The notes under the pieces are model-generated. The model was not told where the DNA came from. It saw only the letters and a list, made by a program, of their open reading frames with translations, and searched no databases. From NCBI RefSeq assembly GCF_029168945.1, contig NC_083602.1:75474600-75538599 (forward strand): DNA of 64,000 bases. The letters run 5' to 3'. Numbering within the stretch: position 1 is the first letter of the stretch; each line of letters opens with the position of its first letter. A program made the translations under genes and the position numbers. This document shows, one piece after another, positions 38,062-49,144 of this stretch. The DNA comes from Cannabis sativa (Eukaryota; Streptophyta; Magnoliopsida; Rosales; Cannabaceae).

Positions 38062-41000
38062 AGAGGAATTAGGATAATTTCGTGGCTCATAAGACTTTAT
38101 ATGATTTATAGACCATTCATCCAATGATATGTCATTAAGCTAATTCGAAATGAATAAGCTAAGAGGAATTAGGATAATTTCGTTTTAAATAAGAATCCAA
38201 CGATGCTCCGATTAGCAAGAGTCAAAGTAATCTTATTTATACAATCTTCTTGTTTCATATTGTAAAACACTAGTCTAAGGAGTCATCAATTGATGAACAG
38301 CTAGATGTTGCATATACAATATTTATCTTTCGAGATCTAACACTACTATGTTAGTCTAATGGTGAAAATCCATTAGGGATTTATCTCATTAGAAAAACAA
38401 ATCAAGTTAGACCAACAATGAAGATTCGAAATTAAACTACAATTTAATAACAGAAAATAACATGGTTCAATACAAATTCATACACAATTCAGAAATTATG
38501 AAGCACATAGCAAGTAGGAATGACAAGTGAAAATACTAAAACATACAATCCTAAATAATTTCCAAGGTTTTCAACAAACTAATATCAGTGTCCCGTTTAG
38601 GCGAGAGTCAAAGCTATCATTCATTGAATAGAGTTGTCAGCTCATCTAAAATGTCAAACATTCTAGCAACCTTTTATTCGATCAAGATGTGAATCCGCGT
38701 TGTCCCGTTTAGGCGAGAGTCAAGGCTATTCTATCTTATGAGCTTCCACCATTGTTTCATATTCTTGCAAAATCTTATATAGTCGCCACCATTAGGGTGA
38801 TCATAAACTATATAAAAAACTTACAAGATTACTTATCTTTCGAGATTAAACGGTGCTAACTTGCTAATGAACGTTCCTCCATTAGGGAGGATTACTCACT
38901 AAAACAATAGCTATGTAAAACCAACAATGGAGATCGAATATCCTTATAACAAAAAGCTCATTATTTAATGAAGGGTTGTATTTTCTTCTAATATTTATTT
39001 TAATCCATTTATTTTAAATATATATTTATTCAATTAAAATTTCCAATTTAGAATGAAAAATTCCAAATATAAATTTAATTTAATATTTATAAATTATACT
39101 TAGATGGATAAATAACGTGAATTATTTCCATCTTAGTAATAATTTCCATAAATATTTAGAAAATTATTCAATTTAAGTTGTTTCAAAATTAATTTAAATT
39201 AATTTACAACTCAAATTTAATTTTCTATAAATATATATTGCATTTCGAAAATACTTTAAAATAAAATAAAATAAATCCTGGAAAATTACTCTAATTTTAT
39301 GTTGGCCCAAAATTAATTAAAATTAATTTTCAACAAAAAATATAATTTCCCTATTTAATTAAATATCTAAGAAAAATTTCAAATATTTAAGTATCATGAT
39401 TAAAAAATCAACTTAAATATTAATTTTCTATTTAATTAAATACACTAGAAAAATACTTCAAGCAAAACAGATAATATCTATCTAGACTTTCATAGACTAA
39501 TTAATCTAATTTCTAATTATAATATATTTTAGTTCATTTATTTTAATTAATCATTAAATGAAAAAATCAATGATTTAAGTTGGTCCAAAATTAAATAAAT
39601 AATTTTCAACTTCAATCTATTTTTCAAATAAAATTCGAAATTTCTGCATCAAAGAAATGCAATTTCGAAATTTTGGGAAATGATTAATAAAATAAAATAA
39701 AATATATTCTGAAAATTATTCAGCTTTAAGTTATTCTGAAATAAGATTCCAAACTTAAAATAATTTTCAACTTTAATTAAATAACATGAAAATAACAATA
39801 TTTAAGTATCATGATGAAAATCAACTTAGATATTGAATTTTCAATTTAATTAAATGTATTAAATTCAAGAAATAAATAATTAAGTAAAGAGGAAACTTAA
39901 TTATTAATTCTAGTTTAATACTAGGAAAATATACTAAACTTAGATTGTACCAAAATTAATTAGGAAACAATTAATTTCACAATCAATGATATTTTCCTAT
40001 TTGATATTAGAAATAATAACTAGTACTAGAAATAATTATCTAGAATATATCATTGACTGAGTGTTTTTCTAAAATTAACTTTAAAATATTACAATGAAAA
40101 ATAAATTTCATATATTTTAAAAGTTAATTATGTTGCTAATTCAATTTTAATTAGGTTAGACTAATATAATTAACCTAATACAATTATTTAAATAAGGCAA
40201 ATGGGCCTTCACAATTGGGGTAGTTCATGTGAGGGGGAGCTGGGTTCAGTATGTCGTACCCACTTCTATGGCCCCCAACTCTCACACAAGGCCCAAAAGA
40301 GAGGAATTTAACCTTAAAATAAACAATTGTTATTCATTGAATAAGCCCAAATCTAATTGGGCCTAAATAAATTTCCTTATGTCAAAATTTATTTTAGCAA
40401 CCTAGTCCATTTACTTAGTAAAAACTTAAATGGGCTCCCTATATGTATCTAAGCCCAAAAGCAAACATATAGGGTCACACAGGTCAAATGATTTGGATGG
40501 ACCCTATCATGTTACTAGGTTTACACAGATGAAAGAAGTACAAAATTTACCTGTTACAAATTATTTATAAGATCTATCGTCAATTGGACTATGATTAAAA
40601 TCAGATCATTGGATCATGATCTGTCAACAAGTTAATCATAGCAATTTAGATCAGATAAATAATAGGTTTGTTAAAAAGTTTTGAATAAACAATATAAATA
40701 AACAAACATTGTCCATGTAACAGATGTGAATCAAGATATTAATATAATTAAATTATTATTCTTAAACTAACCAAATAAAGGAAACTAATTTTAAAATATC
40801 TAGGTTTATTTGAATCAAATTAAATTAAATATCTAATAAGATCAATGATTTAAAAAGAAAGAATCTCCAATATCATTTCAGATCTTATAATTTAATAAAA
40901 TAAACCAATTTTAAAATAGATTTGGTTAAATAATAATTACCATAATTATATGTCAAAATATATCAAATTAAGCAATATTCAAATCTTTACAAAAATATCT

Positions 41001-41559
41001 ATGTTATTTAAATATTTAAGATATGATTTATAAATTTCTAATAAGGAAAAAATGATATATATATATATATAGAAAAAATATCATTTTTAAACTCATAATT
41101 TATAAATAATTAAATATTTAACAAAATAACAAATTTTTGAATTTGAAAAATATTATGGTAAGTATATCTATAAAAATATCTATGTTAATTTCAAATTTAT
41201 TAATTATTTAATTTGTCATATAAGATAATTTTAATATAATATTTTAAATAAAAAGACAAAGTTATCTTTTAATTTAAAATATCTTAAATATCAAAATATC
41301 CAATCTTATAATTAAATAACAAATAAAAATTAAAGAAGTTAACAAATTTTTAAATCTACCATAATAGGAAATATTTAAAAATTGGAAACAATCCAAAATA
41401 GAAATATTTAAAATTGGAAAAATTCCAAATTGAAAATATTTAAAATTGGAAACATTTCAATTTAGAAATATTTAAAATTGGAAAAATGAATTTTGGGAAA
41501 CAATCCCATGAAAAAATTGGATTTTTGGGGAAAAACCCCAAAAATCACAACTTTTTGGG

Positions 41560-41755
41560 AAACTGCCCAGGAGGCTGCACGTGCAGCCCAGGAAGGCTGC
41601 ACGCAGCCTCCTACGCGCGCGGACAGGGACCAAGGCGTCGAGGAACGTCGGCATTTGCAGGGTCGTCATGGGGCGGATGCAGGGTGCACACCCAGACTTA
41701 CGCGCGCGGATGGAAAGGCTGATCCGAGGGTCTGGTGCGCATGAGCACCACCCTT
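41560..41755 (-). other. GC-rich island in the leader of element C
   Basis: CpG-rich block in otherwise AT-rich DNA, with the perfect palindrome GGCTGCACGTGCAGCC (41,573-41,588) and CGCGCG runs. The equivalents are 800-1,012 in A and 30,690-30,850 in B. Confidence 0.75.
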
Positions 41756-42040
41756 GACAGCCTTGAATCCCGATTTTCCAAAAATTATATCTTTCTCAAT
41801 TTTTATCGGAATTGAGTTCCGTAAAAAACAAAATTGCTTAATTTTTCACAAGGAATCCAAATAAAATATTTTCAAAAATTGAAAAATTATATTTCATGGA
41901 AAAATTTCGTACAACACATACATTCATCACATAAGCACATAAACCAACATGAAACCATCCAAATCAACACAAAAACATGCAATCATCGTTTTAATTCATA
42001 TTACATGAAAGTAAATCATTACCATGGCTCTGGTGCCAGT

Positions 42041-43954
42041 TGTTGGAAATTATTTTACCAGGATCTAGATTTACTAACAAGTATGTTAGATTAACAACCT
42101 AATATGAATTCTAAAACAATGAAAATAAACACATATAAAGTCAGAAAACCTTACAATGGGTGCAGCGGAATAATATGACTCCTTCCGTTCAGATCTCTAG
42201 CCCTTGATTCCTTTCTGTAGCAGAGCATCACCAAGATCTGAACCTGGATCTTCTTTTCTCCTTCTTTGATGCAGAAATTCCATAGTCTTCCATACTATGA
42301 TTGAGATACCACTTGATGTGTGTGGGCACTACTCATCTCACAAGGATTTCAAAATTTCTCTCTCTTTTCTCTCTTAATTTCGTGGCTGATAGCATGCAAG
42401 AGAAGAGACACAAAGGTTGCTTTATATAGGGAGAAGGGAGAGCACAACTTTCCAAATAAAACAGTTTCCTCTTTTACTGTGTAATTGATTAACTGCCTTA
42501 TTTAGTGTGATTCACCACTTTCCTATTATACCTAGGCTTAGATTAGCAATTACATGACAATTAAAAAATAAAAATAATAATTGGGAAACACAAAGGGAGT
42601 GCTCGGCCATAGAGGGAATATGGGCCTCACTTGGATTTTGCAGTTTCCTCAATTTTATTTCTATTTCTCCAAAAATGCCATTTTTTCAATTCTAATTATT
42701 TAAATGCCAAAACTAATTATTTAATAACTAAAATAGATTATTAAATAATATTGTCATTTAAAATAATTATTAATTAGACATACAAAGTCTCTTAATTAAT
42801 AATTAAACCTAGAAACCCTTTTATTTACGATTTCATCCTTAAACTGTGAGAATTCATAAAGTAGACACAGTCTAACTTTTAGAATTATAATTGATTAATT
42901 AAAATCAATTAACTGAGTCTTACAAGCAGTATGACCTCAACTAGTATGGGGACCATGGGTCTATATAACCGAGCTTCCAATAAGTCGAACCGAATTTACC
43001 AAGTAAATTCCCTAACTTATTAATTCCTCATTGAATCCATACTTAGAACTTGGAATTGCACTCTCAGTCATATAGAAACGCTCTATATGTTCCACGATAT
43101 AGACACGTCATTAGTTATCCATTGTTATAACCCTAATGTGATCAATGATCCTCTATATAGATGATTTACACTGTACAGGATTAAATTACCGTAACACCCT
43201 ACAATGTATTTTATCCTTAAAACACTTAACCCTGTATAAATGATATTTCACCTAAGTGAAATGAGATCTCCACCATTTATCTTCGTTTGGTTAAGCTCGA
43301 AGGAAATCATCCTTTACTTCTATTTGCCAAATAGAAGCTATAGATTCCATATTTATGTTAGCGCTCCCCCACTCAATTGCATTACCGTGTTCCCAAAATG
43401 TACGTATCACCCTGATACAAAACTAGGCTTAACTAACAAATCAAAGAACACGAATAACACTCTTGAAATTGAGCCTAACCATATCAGGATTTCGATCATG
43501 TGATCTAGGATCAACAGTTGATATTGAATTGAATAGATATTACGGTAAATTTTAACATATCTAATCAAAGTTCAATATCGGTCTCTTCCGATGTATACTC
43601 CATACATCCAATACTGGTAAACTTTGCCAATGTCCTGGAAAGGACATAACACTTTTCCAAGGTGTAAGAATACCTATCGCTGATTATACCATGTCAGTCT
43701 AAATCCAGTGTTCTGACAAATTAGGGAATAAACTTTTGAACATATAATAAAGATTATATTCCACTGTGCTGACAACACTATAATCTTTAACCAACTCATA
43801 TGTTCTGGACTTAAAAAGAATTCATACATTATATACATATAATCATGAAATAAATCATGTGAACCATGCAACATAAAAATTTTATTTCTGATCTTTATTA
43901 ATAAGTAAATCTGATTATATGAAATGAGTTTTATTTAGGGCATAAAACCCAACA
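42041..43954 (-). repeat. 5' LTR of element C (1,914 bp)
   Basis: Reversed family LTR starting TGTTGG and ending ACCCAACA. The adjoining primer-binding site (42,026-42,038) reads TGGCACCAGAGCC on the minus strand, altered at two positions relative to element A. Confidence 0.92.
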
Positions 43955-43998
43955 CGACACCCCCAAACGAAACCCAGATCCAAAACAATAAAAAAAAG

Positions 43999-44533
43999 GT
44001 ATTTTTCTAAACTTTTTTGTTGTTTCATTACTTTTTAATTGTTTGTGCTTCATTGTAAAGTAATGTAGTTAGTTTATGTTCAATTTGTTTGATTTCGTTT
44101 GAATTTCATTGTTTTGGCATATTTTCTGGTTTTTGTGCAAAATTTGCGACGTATCGCGACTATGTTCACGACGTAACGCGATATCGTCTAGAAAAGTTGG
44201 GGATTTTCTGATAACCGTGGTTTTCACGACGTGTTGGCGATATACTAGCGACATAATTCGCGATATTGCATTTAGTACGTTGCTTTCATGATTTTTATCG
44301 ACTTGTATGTGTGTTTGGCGACATGTTTGCGATCATATGCGACATGATTAGCGATATATAACAGTTATACATAGGACTAGTTTTTCATCCTCCTTTTTGT
44401 GTTTAGCGATTCATTAGCGATATATTAGCGACATATTTGGCGATTTGATTAGGATTATGTTTCACGATGTATAGCGACATACTGCGACATGTTTCGCGAC
44501 ATACTTCTAACAAATTTGTTGACAATTTTGCAG
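43999..44533 (+). other. 5' UTR intron of the Ulp1-like gene, dense in GCGACAT
   Basis: Bounded by AAAG/GTATTT and TTTTGCAG/ATGG. GCGACAT occurs about seven times, with further variants such as GCGATAT, ACGACGT and GCGATTT, nearly all in the same orientation. Confidence 0.65.
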
Positions 44534-47500
44534 ATGGCTCCTGAACTTAAGCTTCCAATTTCCTCGCATTTCACGGGACGTCTTACCTATCGGGGTACAA
44601 ATAGGTTTAGATATATCAAGGCCAAGTTTACTGAGATGGATTTGGTTGACACAGTGAAGGCTAGTCCTTTCGGACACTTTTGGGAAGCTGGAGAGTTGAC
44701 TTTCTCCGGCGCGTTGGTCCACAGCCTCCTCTTACGAAAAATGAAAGTGGACACAGAAAAGGAGGATGAGGTTTGGTTTCATGTAGGGAGAAATGACATG
44801 AGATTCGGACGGATAGAGTTTGGACTCATTACTGGCTTACCTATGGGTAGTGCCCCTACAGACGAGGAAATACACGCCAAGTCCAACGACCATCTAGTTC
44901 GGACTTATTTTGAAGGGAAGAGTTCTGTTCAGTTGGACTCCCTTATGCTCCAACTTGAGAGGTGCGAAGATAAAGATGATGCCTACAAGCTTGGACTGAT
45001 CGCTTTCATTGAAGGTGTATTAGTATCAAAGGAGGGCAATGTCCAAGTTTGGCCTGAGATGTTGAAGTTTGTTAACGATCTCAAATTCTTCTTTAAGTAT
45101 CCGTGGGGCGAGCGCGCTTTTCGTAAGCTGATGGAGACATTAGGAAAGAATATGCAACATTACAAGGATAATGTTGACAAGAAGAAGGGGAAGAAGATTG
45201 CTCAGGAGGCAAAGTACACTGTTAGTGGCTATGTACCTGCCTTTCAGTACTGGGCATACGAAGCAATTGAGAAGTTGGGGAAGAAGTATGCCCACTGCAA
45301 CGGGACCAAGTTCCCCAGAATGTTGAGCTGGAAAACACCGGAGGGCCAGCGGAAACAAGATGTCAAGGCAACCGACATTGCACTGTTATTCAACAGTCGG
45401 GTATGTTTCTTTACTGTTCTGTATTTTTTTTAAATTTATTGAAAATGAACATTCGCGACATTGTTCGCGATATGTTAGCGACATTATGCGATGTCGCAAA
45501 AGAAATTGCTGCATCGCTTATCGCGACATATGTCGCGACATGTTATCGACATGTAGCGACATTGTGCTGTTTTTTGCGATTATCATAATTTTTGACTTCT
45601 TTTCACAGTTTTTAATTATTCTGTGTTTTCTTTTTTGTTTCAGTTGGTGGTGAAGAAGTGCTTGTTTCCCCGGCCCAGTGAAGAGGCATACTTCAAGAGT
45701 ATTAATGAGGGTAAAGCCCCTCTTTGCTTTGAGATGGATGTGGAACAAACGGTGGACGTTGATGGTACACAGGAGTCTGTGTTTGAAACTCAAGCGAAGA
45801 CCATCAACGAGGCCGTGACAAAGGCAAATTTAGTTCCACCACCACCGGCACCTGAAGTACACGAGCCATCTACTTCAGCAGGTCCTTCTGCTCCAACCAG
45901 TACAACTGTGGACACTGACCTTGTAAAGAGGTTGGATAGCATTGAGGCCCGGCTGGAGAAGCTTGAGTCCCAGCAGGAAGCCGTCATGTTGGCACAGACG
46001 GGGTTAGTAAATAGCCATCTCAGTATGAGGCGGTCCTTCACAGAGAGTCAGAAAGATCTGAAGGAGACTCTACTGGCTAAGATGGACGAGTTGATGGCAA
46101 TGGTAAAAGGAGCGCCCACACCTGGAGAGCCCACACCTGCACCGCAAAATGAGGAACAAGTGGAGAGTGATAACGAAGATGTCTTCCCAGAAGATTGGGA
46201 AGCAGATGATAACGAGGCACCGTCAACTCCATTGGAAGCAATTATCACGGCCATTGGGGATACACAATCACAGGACGAAGTCCTACTTCTACCTGGACCC
46301 CTACAAAATGTGCCATTTGTGAGGAAGAGGAAGCCGCCAAAGTACTTGAACGACTACACTGCGGAAAAGAAAAAGAGGCGAGTTCTTCCAGAGAACGTAG
46401 ACCCGGAGAGACCAGCAGACCGTAGATTGCTTCGTACGTTCAAGAGGTGGTTGATTGGAGACATTCCCAATGCCCGACCTAGGAATGTGCACACCGGTGT
46501 TGGCGATGTCAAGTTCTTCACAACATTGTTTCTAAGGGTGGAGTGGCTTCACAATGATGTAAGTATTTAATAATTAATTAGTATTTTTGTTTTTTTTTGC
46601 AACATATATTTTATTGTCGATGTGTTAGCGACAATGTCGCGACATTTTCGCGACATTGTTGCTGATACAGAAGTTTTTTCTTTCTGTTTTATTTGTCGAC
46701 ATGTCGCGACATTGTCACGACATTCTCGCGACATGGTCACATTTTTTAGTACGTTCTGTTTAACGACATGTCGCGACATTGTCACGACATTGTCGCGACA
46801 CTCGGCAAATTTATCTAACGACATTGTTCGCGACGTTTCGCGACTTTATTTACGACATTGATTAATCTTCTCTTTTTTTTATGCAGCACATAGATGCCAT
46901 ATCACACTTGATGAGGAGGAGACGCCATCATTTTCCAGAGTTGTACCCTCAGCCAGGTGTGATTTTGGACACAACACTTCCACAATTCCTCATAGGCATT
47001 TGGAGCTGCCAGACTGGTGACAGAAGTACGTTCGAATGGCCAGATGCAGTGAACCAGTACTATCTGGGTATGGAGAGCCGTTACATGCCATGTTGGAAGG
47101 ATTTGAACTTCATATACTTCGTCCTGTACTTCGATCATCAAAAACATTGGGTTGCTGTTGAGGTAGATATTGATATGTGGCAGATTCGGGTGTACGATAA
47201 TGATTTATCATGCACCACCGACGCAGAGTTTGATGCCATCATGCTACCTTGGACTCAGTTGTTTCCACATCTGCTGAGGTCTACTGGCTATTATGATCAA
47301 GTGAACAACAACATTCTGAATGTGGACTTAGGGGACAGTAGCCAACTCAGATCAATGCATGCTAGACGCATGCCAAGTGAGGTGGTTCCCCAAAGTAGAA
47401 CAAGGTAATTGTTAATATAGTATATTATTATTTCATTTGCCATTAATCTTTAAATGCAGTTCAGTCTCTAAATGTGTTTGTTGTTAATTTTTCAGTGGTG

Positions 47501-47637
47501 ATTGCGGGGTGTATGCACTTGATTACATCGAACACCTAATGCTGAATCGGTCCTTGGACAACATTACAGATGATAACATGAGAATGTTCAGAGATCGGTG
47601 GTGTGTAGACTTGTTTTATCAGAACTTAACGTGGTAA
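44534..47637 (+). CDS. DUF1985 and Ulp1-like cysteine protease (C48) gene of the MULE
   Basis: Coding exons 44,534-45,400, 45,644-46,558, 46,887-47,404 and 47,496-47,637 join in frame to 813 codons; every joint has GT...AG and the phases agree. Residues about 30-200 form a DUF1985 domain (FGHFWEAGELTFSGALVHSLL, EFGLITGLPMG). The middle (about 330-450) is proline-rich and then coiled-coil (LVKRLDSIEARLEKLESQQ), followed by acidic and basic stretches. The C-terminus is a Ulp1-type protease with His 681 (HWVAVEVD), Asp in RVYDND (698 or 700) and Cys 770 (GDCGVYAL), so the triad looks complete. Ulp1 enzymes cut SUMO or related proteins from targets; whether this one does is unknown. No stop or frameshift is present, which suggests selection or youth. 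The ATG chosen directly follows a splice acceptor; an in-frame upstream start at 44,489 lies in the intron. The first three introns, including the 5' UTR intron, are packed with GCGACAT; the short last intron is not. Confidence 0.88.
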
Positions 47638-48240
47638 AATATAATTTACAAGGGTTGTAATTTTTTTGTATTTTAAGAACTCCATTACAATTGTACAAAC
47701 ATAGTTGCATAGTTGTTTTTAGTACTGTACAGTTTTTATATATGGAAAAGTGTTCAATTTTAAAATTTTTACTTACATGTCGCTACAAAATCGTTAACAT
47801 GTCGTTTAATGTCGAAAAAATTTAGTTTCTGAGTGTTTGGTTTCATGTCGCTAAAGCACCGCGAACATGTCGTTAAAATGTCGATAGTAAAATCATGTTT
47901 TGACTCTTCAGTTGATGTCGTCAACATGTCGCAATTATGTCGCGAAACGTCGATACAAAAGACGTTTCCACATTAAATGGTAATTAATGTGTGACATTTA
48001 TTATCCCGCCTAACCAACTACTTCACTATGTCGATAACATGTCGCCCTGTGTCGCGACATGTCGCGAAAATTGCCCAGATTACTTTGTGCATGACAAACA
48101 TGTGTACAATTGTGTAATTCAATTTTTACATTTATTATCCCACCTTCCCAACTACTAGTTTTGTCTATAAAAGCCAATTGTCTATCTCATAAGTTACATA
48201 TTTTCTTAATTTTTACCCATACAAGATAATTCTCTTAGCA
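47638..48240 (+). other. Motif-rich spacer and promoter of the small MULE gene
   Basis: Between 47,780 and 48,070 the motif ATGTCGC (the reverse of the form in the upstream introns) and variants occur many times. A roughly 40-bp block starting CATTTATTATCCC is present twice (about 47,995 and 48,129); the second copy leads into a TATA box. Confidence 0.7.
48164..48173 (+). promoter_or_regulatory. TATA box of the small MULE gene
   Basis: TCTATAAAAG stands about 70 bases before the ATG at 48,241, a normal distance for a short plant leader. Confidence 0.6.
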
Positions 48241-48567
48241 ATGTCTACTAGAAGGAACAATGGCAAATACCCAATTCTTACTCCTGAAGAGATCAAGCAG
48301 GAGCCTGATTGTGGGGAAATTACGCCTCAAATGCAAAAAGTGCTTGACGACATGAAACGTTTTGAAGATGAACGGCTTATGAACGAGTGGAGGTTTCTAC
48401 AACTTGAAAAAAATTTTAACAAAACAGGTGTATGGCCGGCTCCACCACCAGGGTTCCCCGAAGGCTGCCGTCGCTGCAAGTTAGGTTATTTAAATGGTAA
48501 ACAGGTGAAGCCTGGATCTCTATGCAAATATTGCAAGGCTACATGTCGCTACATGTCGCTAATGTAA
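48241..48567 (+). CDS. Small CxxC/CxxC protein, third gene of the MULE
   Basis: 108 residues that I do not recognise. The first 60 are charged and helical (TPQMQKVLDDMKRFEDERLMNEW). A proline-rich turn (WPAPPPGFPEG) leads to CRRC (Cys 76, 79) and, 15 residues on, CKYC (Cys 95, 98) plus Cys 102, a pattern that could bind one zinc ion. A TATA box lies upstream and the frame is intact. The last residues are encoded by two copies of ACATGTCGCT, the repeat that fills the non-coding DNA here, so the stop codon may have moved. It could help transposition, as second proteins do in some Mutator elements, but that is a guess from position only. Confidence 0.6.
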   Translation: MSTRRNNGKYPILTPEEIKQEPDCGEITPQMQKVLDDMKRFEDERLMNEWRFLQLEKNFNKTGVWPAPPPGFPEGCRRCKLGYLNGKQVKPGSLCKYCKATCRYMSLM

Positions 48568-49144
48568 TTGTTAAACGTCGCTAGATATCGACTTTTCACT
48601 GAATGAATAAAAGTTCCATTAATGTCGCAAAATGTCGCAAAAGTAATCGTGAAACGTCGCTATTTTTAAATTTTTCCAGAATTGATAAAAGTTCTTCCTA
48701 CATCGCACCATGTCGCTAGTGTAATGGTGGAAAGTCGCAGTTTTTAAATTTTTCCAGAATTAATAAATGTTCTTCCTATATCGCAACATGTCGCTAGTGT
48801 AGTCGTGGAAAGTCGCGATTTTGTAATTTTTCCAGAATTAATAAAAGTTCTTCCTATATCGCGACATGTCGCTAGTGTAGTCGTGGAAAGTCCCAATTTC
48901 ACGACATTGTCCAGAATAAATTAAATTTCCAAACATATCGTGAAAATGTCGCTACATATCGCAAAGTGTCGTGAAATACACAATTATATACAAAAATCTG
49001 AGATAGTGAGAGTAAACAACCACATACACAGAAAATAATGTCGAAAAAATGTCGATAAAACATAGTCATACATAAAAAAATACAAGTAACATGTCATAAA
49101 CCATAATAATAATAATGCATGCAATTTAAAAACGAAAATGATGC
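48568..49144. repeat. ATGTCGC-rich spacer between convergent MULE genes
   Basis: Between 48,540 and 48,975 a unit of about 120 bases recurs three or four times with a TTTTTCCAGAATTAATAAA core and ATGTCGCTAGTGTAGTCGTGG-type words. On the plus strand the motif is ATGTCGC, that is, GCGACAT in the sense of the transposase gene. Confidence 0.75.

Larger units (their letters stand above)
37704..43954 (-). mobile_element. Long-LTR Copia-type element C, 3' LTR mostly deleted
   Basis: Same family and orientation as element B. It is flanked by a perfect target duplication CGACA (37,699-37,703 and 43,955-43,959). The 5' LTR (42,041-43,954) is complete, but of the 3' LTR only the last 358 bases remain (37,704-38,061), joined directly to the region upstream of gag. 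The leader with doubled motif (38,590 and 38,702) and GC island (about 41,560-41,755) is kept; gag and pol are absent. An intact target duplication with a deleted interior shows that the loss happened before or during insertion, or by a later internal deletion. Confidence 0.9.
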
